Source of the DNA: Bog-473 sp963754445
GTDB taxonomy: Bacteria > Actinomycetota > Acidimicrobiia > Acidimicrobiales > RAAP-2
Assembly (NCBI GenBank): GCA_963754445.1
Contig: CAVWFT010000001.1
Span: forward strand, 806,001-870,000
DNA: 64,000 nt
Direction of reading: 5' to 3'
Both the position numbers and the translations under genes were made by a program. This document shows, one piece after another, positions 50,475 to 58,830 of this stretch (positions are counted from its first letter, which is position 1; the number at the start of each line of letters is the position of its first letter). The notes beneath the pieces were generated by a model. The model was not told where the DNA came from and did not search any database. It was given only the letters and a program-made list of their open reading frames with translations.

Positions 50475-51703
50475 GGTGCCGCTGCGGACATGGTGATGAA
50501 ATCTCGCGCCCACCACGACTGGAAGTACCGTCCTGGCGTTCCGGTCATGCCGGCCAGGAGCTCGGTGCCGTCGGCGGGACTCGCCGGTTCCCCGGGAATC
50601 GCCGGTGCGTAGGTGCTGTAGTTCACCCAGTCGGTATTGATGTCGAGTTCCATGGCGCGTACGGCGCCCGCCTTCACGAGGATGGTGGCCAAATCGACGA
50701 TATTGAGCCCCGGTCCGCCGACATAGACGAGGGCGCCGTCCGCGGTGACCCCGAGGCCAGAGCGCCACACATAAAGACCGCCACCGAGCGTCGCCCCCCA
50801 CTGCGTTGGATTCGAGCTGTAGACAGCTGGTACGACTTGTCCGTCGTCGACCAGGAGGTCCAAGTTCTGGCGGACCGAGACGATCTCCGGACTCATTGTC
50901 GCGTCGCGCCCCCATTGAGAGACAGTCGCAGAGCCGTTCTTGAATACGACGAACGAGGCCGCCCCCGAGCGCAGGGGGATGATGGTTCGGCCATCGGTGT
51001 AATAGCCGCCATTGGCATCGGACATCAGGAATCCCGCGTTGAATGCGGCGATCAGAGAAGTCGCAGCGCCCGGTGAAACCGGTGCCGTGTTCTCATAAGG
51101 GCCACCGCCCGGAATCTGGCTCCCCGAGTACAACGTCGCCTTCAGAAGGTCCGTGTCCATCCATGCGACGCCAACCACGTAGCTCGTGTGGATCGCATCG
51201 GGACGCAGCATCGTTTCGTAGACGGCTGGCAGTCCATCGACCAGCCGCCCGGCGGGTGACCACTGGCCCTCTCCTGGAACTGGTGGGCTCGCGATCGGCA
51301 CAATCGGTGCGGGGGGCGGAAGGTGGGTCACCGTGACCGCGGCGGGAGTGACACCGGAAGTCTTGGGCGTGTGGATGGTTCCCCGAGGAAGCGCCCCTCC
51401 AATCTTCGGTTGATGGTGCGAATACCACTCGTTTTCCGCCCAGACGACGACGGGAGCCCCACCGTGCTCGCGGAGCCATTCGGCGGCCCGGGAGCCAACT
51501 GAGCTACCCAGGGTCGGGTTGGTGAGAGCACCGACGAAAGAGGTCGCGAGCCAGACGAAGCCGGTGCTGAGGGTGACACTCACGACGAACACGACTCGGC
51601 GCCGCCTGCGGTGAGTGCGAGCCTTGGACCACCGTGTCCGTTTGCCTCGTTCTGGTCTCTCGCCTGTCACCACCTCGACGTCCGGAAGTTGCTGACTCAA
51701 CAC
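50471..51703 (-). CDS. Membrane-anchored phosphodiester glycosidase (NAGPA-domain) protein
   Basis: 410 residues from GTG 51703. A strongly basic segment (RTRWSKARTHRRRRR) precedes one membrane helix (VVFVVSVTLSTGFVWLATSF), so the rest is outside the cell. Residues about 200-400 form a NAGPA-type domain: SLIAAFNAGFLMSDANGGYY, DGRTIIPLRSGAASFVVFKN, WGATLGGGLYVWRSGLGVTA and AVRAMELDINTDWVNY. Human NAGPA removes GlcNAc from a phosphodiester. Here a role in trimming or remodelling polyprenyl- or wall-linked phosphodiesters is inferred from the operon with UbiA and DprE1/2. Its stop overlaps the ubiA start by ATGA. Confidence 0.84.
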   Translation of the reverse strand: MLSQQLPDVEVVTGERPERGKRTRWSKARTHRRRRRVVFVVSVTLSTGFVWLATSFVGALTNPTLGSSVGSRAAEWLREHGGAPVVVWAENEWYSHHQPKIGGALPRGTIHTPKTSGVTPAAVTVTHLPPPAPIVPIASPPVPGEGQWSPAGRLVDGLPAVYETMLRPDAIHTSYVVGVAWMDTDLLKATLYSGSQIPGGGPYENTAPVSPGAATSLIAAFNAGFLMSDANGGYYTDGRTIIPLRSGAASFVVFKNGSATVSQWGRDATMSPEIVSVRQNLDLLVDDGQVVPAVYSSNPTQWGATLGGGLYVWRSGLGVTADGALVYVGGPGLNIVDLATILVKAGAVRAMELDINTDWVNYSTYAPAIPGEPASPADGTELLAGMTGTPGRYFQSWWARDFITMSAAAP

Positions 51704-51993
51704 GAACCACCGCTCGGCTCCAAAGGCCCAGTTGGCGTGCGCACGGATTCACCGCTCACGCGTCACTGACACCCTGGGTCGCAAAGCGCCGTCGGTCTGT
51801 CTGCTCGACCTGATCCGGCTCACTCCACCCAAGGTACGGAAGAACAGTGACGCCTAGATGAAGAACGGCTACTTCCGTCTAAGGATTCGCTAAGTGCCGC
51901 ATTGTCGCCAGCGTGGCGGCTGTATTCCGTAGGGACTCTCCGAGAACAGTGACTGGTTCACCTCGTTCGAGCAGTCGAGGTGGGCTGCGCTGG

Positions 51994-52914
51994 TCAGCGG
52001 CGCTGGCCAATGACCGCCAGGTGGGTCTCGACGACGCATTCGGCGGTGATGCGTTCGGAAGAGAATTGGGCGAGCGCACGGTCGAACTGTTCTGGTTCGA
52101 GGAATTCGCCCTCGATCAATGCGCTCCGTTGCTCAAGGAATCTGTCGATGAGAACCGCTCGCCCCGGGTCACTCGGCATCGAGGATCGGTAGGCGGCGCT
52201 AGGCAGCGCGAGGACGGCGCGGATATCGAATCCACCAATATCGAGAAGTGCGGGCAACTTGCGCCCTACATCCCGTCCGCCGCCACATGCTGCCTGCATG
52301 GCTGACACTGCATCGGCGAGAGTCCGGTACGCCGGCGATGGTTCCGGGTACGCCGCACTCAACCCTTCATCGACGTCGATCAGGCAGGCGTACCCCCCGC
52401 GCTTGACGACTCGAGCCATCTCGGTCACCACGCGGGAGTGGTCTCGCAGGTGTTGAAAGACAAATCGAGCCGTGACCAGATCGATGGACCGGTCGTTCTG
52501 GGGAAGCTCGTGAGCGTCTCCAACTGAGAATGTCACCCGGCTTCCGGCCTCAAAACCATCATGACCATCCACCTCGCGGCGTACCCGTTCTGCGACTTGG
52601 AGTACCGCCGCGTCGACATCGATGCCGAAGGCCTCGACTGCACCGAGGGTTGCCAACTCCATGGGAATCGGCCCGAATCCGGTGCCAACGTCCAGGGTTC
52701 GCCAGCCTGGCTGGACCTCGAGCATCGAGAGAATATGGCGCCGCATCATCGATGTGGCGATGGTCTGCAGCAAGAGCCAGCGATGGGGCGTCTCTGGATG
52801 GGTGGCGAGATGGTGCCCCCAGGCGTGATCGAGGGTCTGCCAGTTCGGGTTCGATGGCGAAGATGGTTGAGCGCCGTCTGATGGTCGACGTGATAGCGCC
52901 GGCGTGGCGTCCAT
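51994..52914 (-). CDS. Class I SAM-dependent methyltransferase
   Basis: 306 residues from ATG 52914. RTLDVGTGFGPIPMELATLG is motif I, EAFGIDVDAAVLQVAE holds the ribose-binding Asp, and SVGDAHELPQNDRSIDLVTA and RVVKRGGYACLIDVDEG are the later motifs. The long N-terminal part (NWQTLDHAWGHHLATHPETP) and the extended C-terminal part suggest a natural-product-type or lipid methyltransferase, but no substrate can be assigned. It is on the same strand as the arabinose operon, 290 bases upstream of it, and could be transcribed separately. Confidence 0.84.
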   Translation of the reverse strand: MDATPALSRRPSDGAQPSSPSNPNWQTLDHAWGHHLATHPETPHRWLLLQTIATSMMRRHILSMLEVQPGWRTLDVGTGFGPIPMELATLGAVEAFGIDVDAAVLQVAERVRREVDGHDGFEAGSRVTFSVGDAHELPQNDRSIDLVTARFVFQHLRDHSRVVTEMARVVKRGGYACLIDVDEGLSAAYPEPSPAYRTLADAVSAMQAACGGGRDVGRKLPALLDIGGFDIRAVLALPSAAYRSSMPSDPGRAVLIDRFLEQRSALIEGEFLEPEQFDRALAQFSSERITAECVVETHLAVIGQRR

Positions 52915-53233
52915 CAGGCGATCCGATACGAGGATGTAGGCACTGTCGGCTCAGCCGCCATTCACGGAGAGATCCGCAGCCGAGAGAAGTGCCAGACGCC
53001 GTCCACATCCCAGGTGAGGAACCTTTGCGGGCACCGTCCTTCTGCAATTGATCTGGCACGGGTCCAGATCGGATCCACCTCCCATGGCGCTCAGGGTACA
53101 GAGCGAACCTGACGGCTACGTGAAGCAAAACAGTGATGAACAGGGTGTTTGGTGCCGGTTCGCCATCGGACCGGAAGTCACAGGACGAATGTGGCGAGCA
53201 TCTCTCGTGATGCCCGAGTGACTCCGGCCTGCG
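52915..53233. other. Intergenic stretch without a gene
   Basis: About 320 bases between two minus-strand genes. No coding frame, repeat or hairpin stands out. Confidence 0.35.
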
Positions 53234-53932
53234 CTATCTCAAGATATTCACTGCTCGCGCAATAACGAGACCGAGAACGGCCAGGCAGGCAATCGCCTGG
53301 ACGGCCATCGCGAGCTTCGCCCAACGAGCGAGGGGCATGACGTCGGTGGGGCTGAAGGCAGTCGCGTTGGTGAACGCCAGGTAGAGATAATCGAAGAACT
53401 CGGGTCGCCATCCTGGCTTGGCGACGTGGGGGTTGAGATGCTCGGGAAATGCAAAGTCTGGGAATCGCCGTGTTTCACGCGCTCGACATTCGGGCCCACC
53501 GCTGTCGAGCTCCCAGTAGAGGAACGCGAACGTGATCACGACGTAGACGAGCACCACCGCTCCGATCCGCAGGAGTTGACCTGGTGAGTTGGTCTCCGGC
53601 CCGCCTCGGATGAGATCGATGACCAGACGAGCCGTGACTGCTGTCGCTCCGAGAACGAGGATTGCGACGAGGCCCAGGGAGAGCACCCGGACCAGGGTTG
53701 ACCTTCGATCGATGAGTCCCGGGTCCGCCGTGACCAGGGCGGCGAGGAGGAGCGCCTCGACGACCGGGATGACCCAGGGAGGAGCCAGGCTGAACTGCGA
53801 AGGGAGGAGGAAGGGCAAGACCATGGCAATCGCCAGCACGAGCGCCATGGGCCACCGTTTCTCACCGCTCGGCGCGTCGCTCCTGCCCTCGGACTCTTCG
53901 TCGTGAGGAGCTACAGGAGGTCCGCTGCCCAT
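53234..53932 (-). CDS. Integral membrane protein with an ion-channel-like pore region lacking the selectivity filter
   Basis: 232 residues and about five hydrophobic helices. The last third (FFDYLYLAFTNATAFSPTDV, then MPLARWAKLAMAVQA and LGLVIARAVNIL) has the layout of a two-helix potassium channel pore (helix, pore loop, helix). TNATAFSPTD stands where a TxxTVGYGD filter would be, so potassium selectivity is not supported. A charged segment (ELDSGGPECRARETRRFPDF) links the halves. The family is common in actinobacteria without known function, as far as I am aware. It begins 16 bases after the GAP-family gene and is co-transcribed with it. Confidence 0.6.
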   Translation of the reverse strand: MGSGPPVAPHDEESEGRSDAPSGEKRWPMALVLAIAMVLPFLLPSQFSLAPPWVIPVVEALLLAALVTADPGLIDRRSTLVRVLSLGLVAILVLGATAVTARLVIDLIRGGPETNSPGQLLRIGAVVLVYVVITFAFLYWELDSGGPECRARETRRFPDFAFPEHLNPHVAKPGWRPEFFDYLYLAFTNATAFSPTDVMPLARWAKLAMAVQAIACLAVLGLVIARAVNILR

Positions 53933-53948
53933 GTCCCGTCACCTGAAC

Positions 53949-54602
53949 TCACGTGACGATCGTATAGATGCTTTTGCCGACCAACCAGAGCCCGAGGACC
54001 AACGACACCACGATGATCACCTGGTCCGTGTGAGTATCGATCCAGGTGCGGATGCTGCCGAGCAGCGCCTGAGCCCGCTCGGGCCGGAACCCGGCGTAGA
54101 GCTCCAGGGCGATGTAGACCGCTGTGGCCACGATGCAGAACAAGAAGAGGGCGACGTAATTTTCCCACGACGACAGCTTTGCCTCGACTATGACGGCCAC
54201 CCCTGCCGCCACCAGGCCCCAAGGCTGGGTCAGGGGGGCCAGACCAATGGCGTACCACGGTGACATGTTGTCGAGACCCGTCTGCCATTTCGGCTGCTTC
54301 TTCGGAGGACGGGGCTTGCCCATCCGGCGGCGTTGGCGGATCGCGATCAAGATCAGCACCACGCCGATGAGTATCTTCACCGCAAGCGCCGCCAGGGAAG
54401 GCGCCGTGCTGGGTTCCGGCGGCTTGTTGCCCGTGATGAGGACGGTGATGGCGACGACGATGGCAAGTGACAGAAGCCAACCGAAGATGAAGGCGGCTCC
54501 CTTCTTGGTCCCGTCCTTCGACAGCAGGATCAGCATGAAAGCCGTGAGCGGTATCGGTTCGAGCGTGATCGCCAGCCCGATGATGATCAGGTCAATAATC
54601 AT
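53949..54602 (-). CDS. GAP-family (SfLAP/LysE-like) membrane protein
   Basis: 217 residues and six predicted helices. LIIIGLAITLEPIPLTAFML at the start, GAAFIFGWLLSLAIVVAITV, the loop MGKPRPPKKQPKWQTGLDNM, and FLGLA-like AIGLAPLTQPWGLVAAGVAV match the SfLAP/GAP group. This group is related to LysE exporters and in mycobacteria is implicated in moving glycopeptidolipids to the surface. The substrate here is unknown. ATG 54602 starts exactly at the hydrophobic N-terminus. The pore-like membrane protein gene follows at once. Confidence 0.8.
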   Translation of the reverse strand: MIIDLIIIGLAITLEPIPLTAFMLILLSKDGTKKGAAFIFGWLLSLAIVVAITVLITGNKPPEPSTAPSLAALAVKILIGVVLILIAIRQRRRMGKPRPPKKQPKWQTGLDNMSPWYAIGLAPLTQPWGLVAAGVAVIVEAKLSSWENYVALFLFCIVATAVYIALELYAGFRPERAQALLGSIRTWIDTHTDQVIIVVSLVLGLWLVGKSIYTIVT

Positions 54603-54807
54603 CGGGCAGAGTTCGCATAGAGGTTGCCTTTCAGTGGCTCGTAAGCGTGGTCAATGGGCCAAAAGGTGTGCTGAGAGGGCGCACACCACAAAGTCCTAAG
54701 CAGTTCATTCGTCAGATGCGTAGACCCGAGACTAAACTGTTGGTCAACGCCTATGCGGCCTGCGGTTTGGGTCCAGGTCATGCCGGCTTCAACGGATACG
54801 GGTCACC

Positions 54808-56076
54808 ATGGTGCATGAAGCCGCGAACAGGGACGAGGAGGGCGACCCGGACTCTCCGCCTCTGAGCCGGCGCGCCACAGTCGGCCAGCAGGTCGAGCGG
54901 CTTGTCACGGCCATCCGCGATGGTGACGACGCTATGGTCGAGCGGACCGTGCTTGCACTGAGCCAGCGGAGCAGGTGGCTCGCGCCCTTGGCTCTTTTGG
55001 TCGGAGCATTCGCGATGCTCTTTCAAGGGGTGAAGCTCCTCTTCACCAATTGGAGGCTGACACTGGTTCAGGTGCTTCCAGCCATGTGGATCTGGGCGGC
55101 GATGTTGGATCTCAAGGCCCATGCACTCCACGGAAAGGAGTTCCACATCCTGCGTGGACCGCTCCTGGCGGTCGTCGTGCTGGTCATCGTGGCGTTCACC
55201 GCCGGTAGCTACTACCTGAACGCGGTCTTTGCCTTCGCCATCTCGAAGTCCGGGCCACCCCAGATCCGTCCAGCTTTCAAGGAGGCGCGGCAACACATCC
55301 GCACGATTCTCGCCTGGGGCCTCGTTGTGGGATTGGCGCTTGGATTCGCGACCATGGTCGTTGACCGTTGGGGAAAGTTCTGGTTTTCCTTGACACTCAG
55401 CATTGTTGTTGCACTGATGATGCTCACGTATGTGGCCGTTCCAGCGCGGCTGATCGGAGTGAAGTCGGAGCGTTCGACGCGCGACAAACTGACCGCATCG
55501 GCGGTCGGTGGCGCGGTCGGTGCGATCGTGTGCTCGCCGCCCTTTGCCTTGGGCCGTTTTGCGATCCTCCTGCTCGGCTCGCACACTTTCCGCTACCTGG
55601 CCATTCTTCTGCTGCTGATAGCGGTAGTCCTCCAGACCGGAGCCACGAGTTCGGTGAAGGCCATAAAGGTGAGTGCAAAGCTGGCCGTGGGCAAAGGATC
55701 GGATGCGCAACGCGATGTCCTCGGTGTCGGGCCTGTGGAGCCAAATTCGACGAGCGTATGGGACGATCCACCCGGATCCGCCGACCCGACCCGGAGCCCT
55801 GAAGTCCTATATCGTCGAGGGGCTGACGTCATCACAGGAAGTCGTTCATCGGTGGGAGGGTTCCGGTGGACGCGAGGGAGCAATCAAGGCTATGGAAGTG
55901 CCTCAAATGGCCGACAGTGGCCAAAGTGCGACGAGTGGCGTGTTCGGTGGCGCCAGGTCGACCTTGGTCTCCGCTATCCGAAAGAGACTCCTGCTGTTCG
56001 TTGCGGGAGTCGTTATCGGGGGCCTGCTTTTCTTGGTCGGCGGCATCAGCTGGCAGCCGAGCCCTCCACGGTGTAG
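54808..56076 (+). CDS. Multi-pass membrane protein, family not recognised; doubtful C-terminal tail
   Basis: 422 residues from ATG 54808. A charged N-terminus of about 45 residues precedes six or so hydrophobic segments (WLAPLALLVGAFAMLF, LVQVLPAMWIWAAML, LLAVVVLVIVAFTAG, ILAWGLVVGLALGFATMVV, LTLSIVVALMMLTYVA, YLAILLLLIAVVLQ). The basic SVKAIKVSAKLAVGKG follows the last one. The final 120 residues (from about GPVEPNSTSVWDD) are polar, Arg/Trp-rich and overlap another gene in a different frame for 185 bases, so the true stop may be earlier if a frameshift is present near 55.7-55.8 kb. No domain name can be given. Function unknown. Confidence 0.55.
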   Translation: MVHEAANRDEEGDPDSPPLSRRATVGQQVERLVTAIRDGDDAMVERTVLALSQRSRWLAPLALLVGAFAMLFQGVKLLFTNWRLTLVQVLPAMWIWAAMLDLKAHALHGKEFHILRGPLLAVVVLVIVAFTAGSYYLNAVFAFAISKSGPPQIRPAFKEARQHIRTILAWGLVVGLALGFATMVVDRWGKFWFSLTLSIVVALMMLTYVAVPARLIGVKSERSTRDKLTASAVGGAVGAIVCSPPFALGRFAILLLGSHTFRYLAILLLLIAVVLQTGATSSVKAIKVSAKLAVGKGSDAQRDVLGVGPVEPNSTSVWDDPPGSADPTRSPEVLYRRGADVITGSRSSVGGFRWTRGSNQGYGSASNGRQWPKCDEWRVRWRQVDLGLRYPKETPAVRCGSRYRGPAFLGRRHQLAAEPSTV

Positions 56077-56161
56077 CGGTTGCGCGATCTTGAACTCCAA
56101 CATCCACAACCCGTCCTGCACCGTCGCTGTCCAGGGAGGATGGATCTGCCAAAGTCGTTGA
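55892..56161 (+). CDS. Small single-span membrane protein
   Basis: 89 residues from ATG 55892 with GAGGGAG eleven bases upstream. MEVPQMADSGQSATSG, a basic segment (STLVSAIRKRLL), one hydrophobic helix (LFVAGVVIGGLLFLVGGI) and a Cys-containing outside part (PPRCSGCAILNSNIHNPSC, GGWICQSR) with four Cys that may pair. It overlaps the tail of the preceding frame. The arrangement of helix and Cys makes it more protein-like than that tail. Function unknown. Confidence 0.5.
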   Translation: MEVPQMADSGQSATSGVFGGARSTLVSAIRKRLLLFVAGVVIGGLLFLVGGISWQPSPPRCSGCAILNSNIHNPSCTVAVQGGWICQSR

Positions 56162-56230
56162 GCTCGGGTGAGTGGGGCGCTCGGCACGTCACGTCGGTCG
56201 TATGCCGTCAATGCTCCGAGTCAGGTCGAT

Positions 56231-57112
56231 TCATCGGCTTTCGACGGGGACGCGCGGTTCTTTGAACCGAGTTGATGCCCGGCCCAAACGAGTGATGAAT
56301 TGCAAGAGTCGGTCACGAGCGGCCTCGGCCGAAGGTGTGAGGTTCTTCCTTCCAGCCACGTCCCAATGGCCGAGAACCACCGGCCGAAGAATGGAGTCGT
56401 GGTGCACACTCAAGTCGTAGATTCCGGCTCGGGCAATTGCCTTGGCATGCTGGCCGAAGTCCGGTATTCCAGTTCCGGGCATCTCGAACGTCAGAACTTG
56501 GCGCTTGATTGCCTCGACCATTCCTGAGGGGTCGAGTTCCAGCGCGGCCGACACGAGATCTCGGTAGAAGAGATGGTGGAGATTCTCATCGGCGGCCACC
56601 CTCTTCATGACCGCGTAACCCTCGGCATCCGGTAACGCCTTTCCCGTGTTGTGGTGGGCGATACGAGTCGCCAGTTCTTGTAGGGCGAGATACACGAACG
56701 CGTCCGCGATGGTGGGTGTCTGGGGAGTCACGCCGCCGGTCACCTGAGCCATCCGGGCCCGCTCCAGGTCGACCGGGTCGATGTGGCCGCTCATGATCAG
56801 GTAGTCCCGGAGGACGATCGAGTGGCGCCCCTCTTCGGCTGTCCAGCGACGAGTCCAATAGCCCCACGCCCCGTCCCGGCCGAAAAGGTCGTCGAGCGAT
56901 GAAAAGTAGTAGGGCAGATTGTCCTCGGTCAGGACGTTGACGAAGACCGCAGAAGCAACGCCGTCGGGTAGAGGTTCGGCGGATGGGACCTCCGGCAACG
57001 GCCGCCACTCCACCAGATCGTGGGGGAACCACTCTTTTGCCATGCTGAGGTGGCGGTCGACCAGGTGCTCGGCGGTCGGGAGGAGTTCGACGAGCATGGT
57101 CGGATCATCCAT
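56231..57112 (-). CDS. Acyl-[ACP] desaturase (ferritin-like di-iron, DesA type)
   Basis: 293 residues from ATG 57112 (GAGGAGA upstream). The di-iron ligands appear in order: Glu in VLTEDNLPYYF, the EExxH in RWTAEEGRHSIVLRDYL, Glu in ALQELATRIAHHNTG, and DENLHHLFYRD. These fit the stearoyl-ACP desaturase family that in mycobacteria includes DesA1/DesA2. It introduces a double bond into an acyl chain on acyl carrier protein, soluble in the cytoplasm, with electrons from ferredoxin. No reductase or ACP gene is adjacent. Residues after about 270 (GRASTRFKEPRVPVESR) are probably a flexible tail. Confidence 0.88.
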   Translation of the reverse strand: MDDPTMLVELLPTAEHLVDRHLSMAKEWFPHDLVEWRPLPEVPSAEPLPDGVASAVFVNVLTEDNLPYYFSSLDDLFGRDGAWGYWTRRWTAEEGRHSIVLRDYLIMSGHIDPVDLERARMAQVTGGVTPQTPTIADAFVYLALQELATRIAHHNTGKALPDAEGYAVMKRVAADENLHHLFYRDLVSAALELDPSGMVEAIKRQVLTFEMPGTGIPDFGQHAKAIARAGIYDLSVHHDSILRPVVLGHWDVAGRKNLTPSAEAARDRLLQFITRLGRASTRFKEPRVPVESR

Positions 57113-57385
57113 ATTCGGTTCTCCTCTTCGTTCCTGCTCTCCGCTCGATAGTAGATCGCCTGAGGAGCGGGCCGGACTCAGCAGTCAAACCGGTAGAGAC
57201 CCCTGAGGGGACCGGGGCGGAATCGCCGAGACACGAAGCCGTCATACACCCCCGCTGGGCTGGCCTGATGCAGGGACCAAGGTCTCTTCCCAAGACAGCG
57301 CAGATCAGCCAGAGTAGAAGGCAGGCACGGTGAGAAATCGGCATCACCCGACGGCAACACCGCAAATCTGGACGAGGTGCAACAC

Positions 57386-58693
57386 ATGGGGAAAGAGCGA
57401 AGCGGTACCCGAGGCTCCGATGAATCCCGGGGACCGCGACGACTTGGATTGTTTCTGGGCATCGCGACCATCGCGGGGGCTCTCTTCACGGCCATGACGG
57501 TTCCCGTTCTCCCGGCGTTCGATGTGACTGCCTCGGCTGCGGCACCGACGTCGCCCCCTCTCAGCGTCTCGAACTTCGTGATCGTGGATCCGCTGGGCAA
57601 CGTCACGGTTCACGGCGGCCTGGTGACCCTTGCTCCCGGCTCGGGCCAGCACCAATTCGTGTTCGATACGGTCGGCTACCGGTTTTCTGTCATCAACACC
57701 TCGAAGGTTCTCGTGCCGGGAAGCTATTCGACGTCCGTCGACACCTGGCTGAACTTGGTGAACGATCCTTCGTGTAACGGCGGGACCACCGTTGGTTCTG
57801 CCGAGATCGACCAGGCGACCTATGACCAGACGGGTGCGGTGACCAGCGCCGCGGTCGAGTTCCAGTTCCGTTGCGACTCCGGCACCTATGTCTACGGGAC
57901 AATCGCCTACGCGATGGCCATGCCCAGTCAGCAGGGTGGGTACTACCTCGCGACGGCGAGTGGGCAGTTACGGGGCTTTGGCAACGCCAGCTACCTCACC
58001 TACCTCGGGACCCCATACACCCGAGCGCTCGCCTCGAGTGTCGTCGGGATGGCCACCACTCGGGATGACCAGGGGTACCTCATGGCAGGGAGTGACGGCG
58101 GCATCTTCGCCTTCGGCGACGCCCAGTTCCACGGATCAATGGGAGGCCAGCACCTCAATGCGCCCATCGTGGGCCTCGCCGCCACCCCGGACGGAGAGGG
58201 CTACTGGCTCGTTGCGTCGGACGGCGGCATCTTCGCCTTCGGCGACGCCCAGTTCCACGGATCAATGGGAGGCCAGCACCTCAATGCGCCCATCGTGGGC
58301 CTCGCCGCCACCCCGGACGGAGAGGGCTACTGGCTCGTTGCGTCGGACGGCGGCATCTTCGCCTTCGGTGATGCCCAGTTCCACGGATCAATGGGAGGCC
58401 AGCACCTCAATGCGCCCATCGTGGGCCTCGCCGCCACCCCGGACGGAGAGGGCTACTGGCTCGTTGCGTCGGACGGCGGCATCTTCGCCTTCGGTGACGC
58501 CCAGTTCCACGGATCAATGGGAGGCATAACGCTCCAAGAGCCAATCGTGGGTGTCACGTCAAGCCTGTCCGGAGATGGCTACCTCGAGGCTGCATCGGAC
58601 GGGGGGGTCTTCGCATTTGGGGACGCGAGGTTCCTGGGTAGCGCTGCGTCTCCGACCAGTGTGCAGCGGGCTGTGGCGATTACATTGGGGTGA
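57386..58693 (+). CDS. Exported protein with beta domain and six C-terminal 42-aa repeats (three nearly identical)
   Basis: 435 residues from ATG 57386 (GAGGTG upstream). A signal peptide (LGLFLGIATIAGALFTAMTV, cleavage near TASAAA) is followed by a beta domain of about 130 residues (SVSNFVIVDPLGNVTVHGG, FRCDSGTYVYGTIAYA) of unknown family with two Cys. From 57941 the repeat array starts with a degenerate unit (YYLATASGQLRGFGNASYL), then five DGG units. Three of these share the sequence DGGIFAFGDAQFHGSMGGQH almost to the base. The last unit ends RAVAITLG at the C-terminus. It stands alone on its strand, 273 bases after the divergent desaturase gene. Confidence 0.82.
   Translation: MGKERSGTRGSDESRGPRRLGLFLGIATIAGALFTAMTVPVLPAFDVTASAAAPTSPPLSVSNFVIVDPLGNVTVHGGLVTLAPGSGQHQFVFDTVGYRFSVINTSKVLVPGSYSTSVDTWLNLVNDPSCNGGTTVGSAEIDQATYDQTGAVTSAAVEFQFRCDSGTYVYGTIAYAMAMPSQQGGYYLATASGQLRGFGNASYLTYLGTPYTRALASSVVGMATTRDDQGYLMAGSDGGIFAFGDAQFHGSMGGQHLNAPIVGLAATPDGEGYWLVASDGGIFAFGDAQFHGSMGGQHLNAPIVGLAATPDGEGYWLVASDGGIFAFGDAQFHGSMGGQHLNAPIVGLAATPDGEGYWLVASDGGIFAFGDAQFHGSMGGITLQEPIVGVTSSLSGDGYLEAASDGGVFAFGDARFLGSAASPTSVQRAVAITLG
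58094..58525 (+). repeat. 126-bp in-frame tandem repeats, over three near-identical copies
   Basis: Units begin at 58094, 58220, 58346 and (partial, about 54 bases) 58472. I can find differences only at the wobble positions of the GGC-GAC / GGT-GAT / GGT-GAC codons of the FGDA motif. Each unit encodes 42 residues. Such identity in a coding array implies recent duplication or ongoing gene conversion. Confidence 0.93.
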
Positions 58694-58830
58694 GTTGCCA
58701 TCGGGTCATCGCGCCGGCAGCGCGACCTGCACCCCGTTCCGCCGTACGGTCTCCGTCTCCGCGTGTACGTCGAGCGGAGGGAGGTTGGGTGACGCTCCCA
58801 ACGCCCTGAACGAAGTCGATCCGGTACCGT

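Noticed and set aside
53234..53932. Potassium channel
   Set aside because: The selectivity filter motif is absent, so only a fold resemblance is claimed.
58094..58525. Possible CRISPR array from the regular 126-bp repeats
   Set aside because: The repeats are contiguous, without unique spacers, in frame with an exported protein, and no cas genes are nearby.
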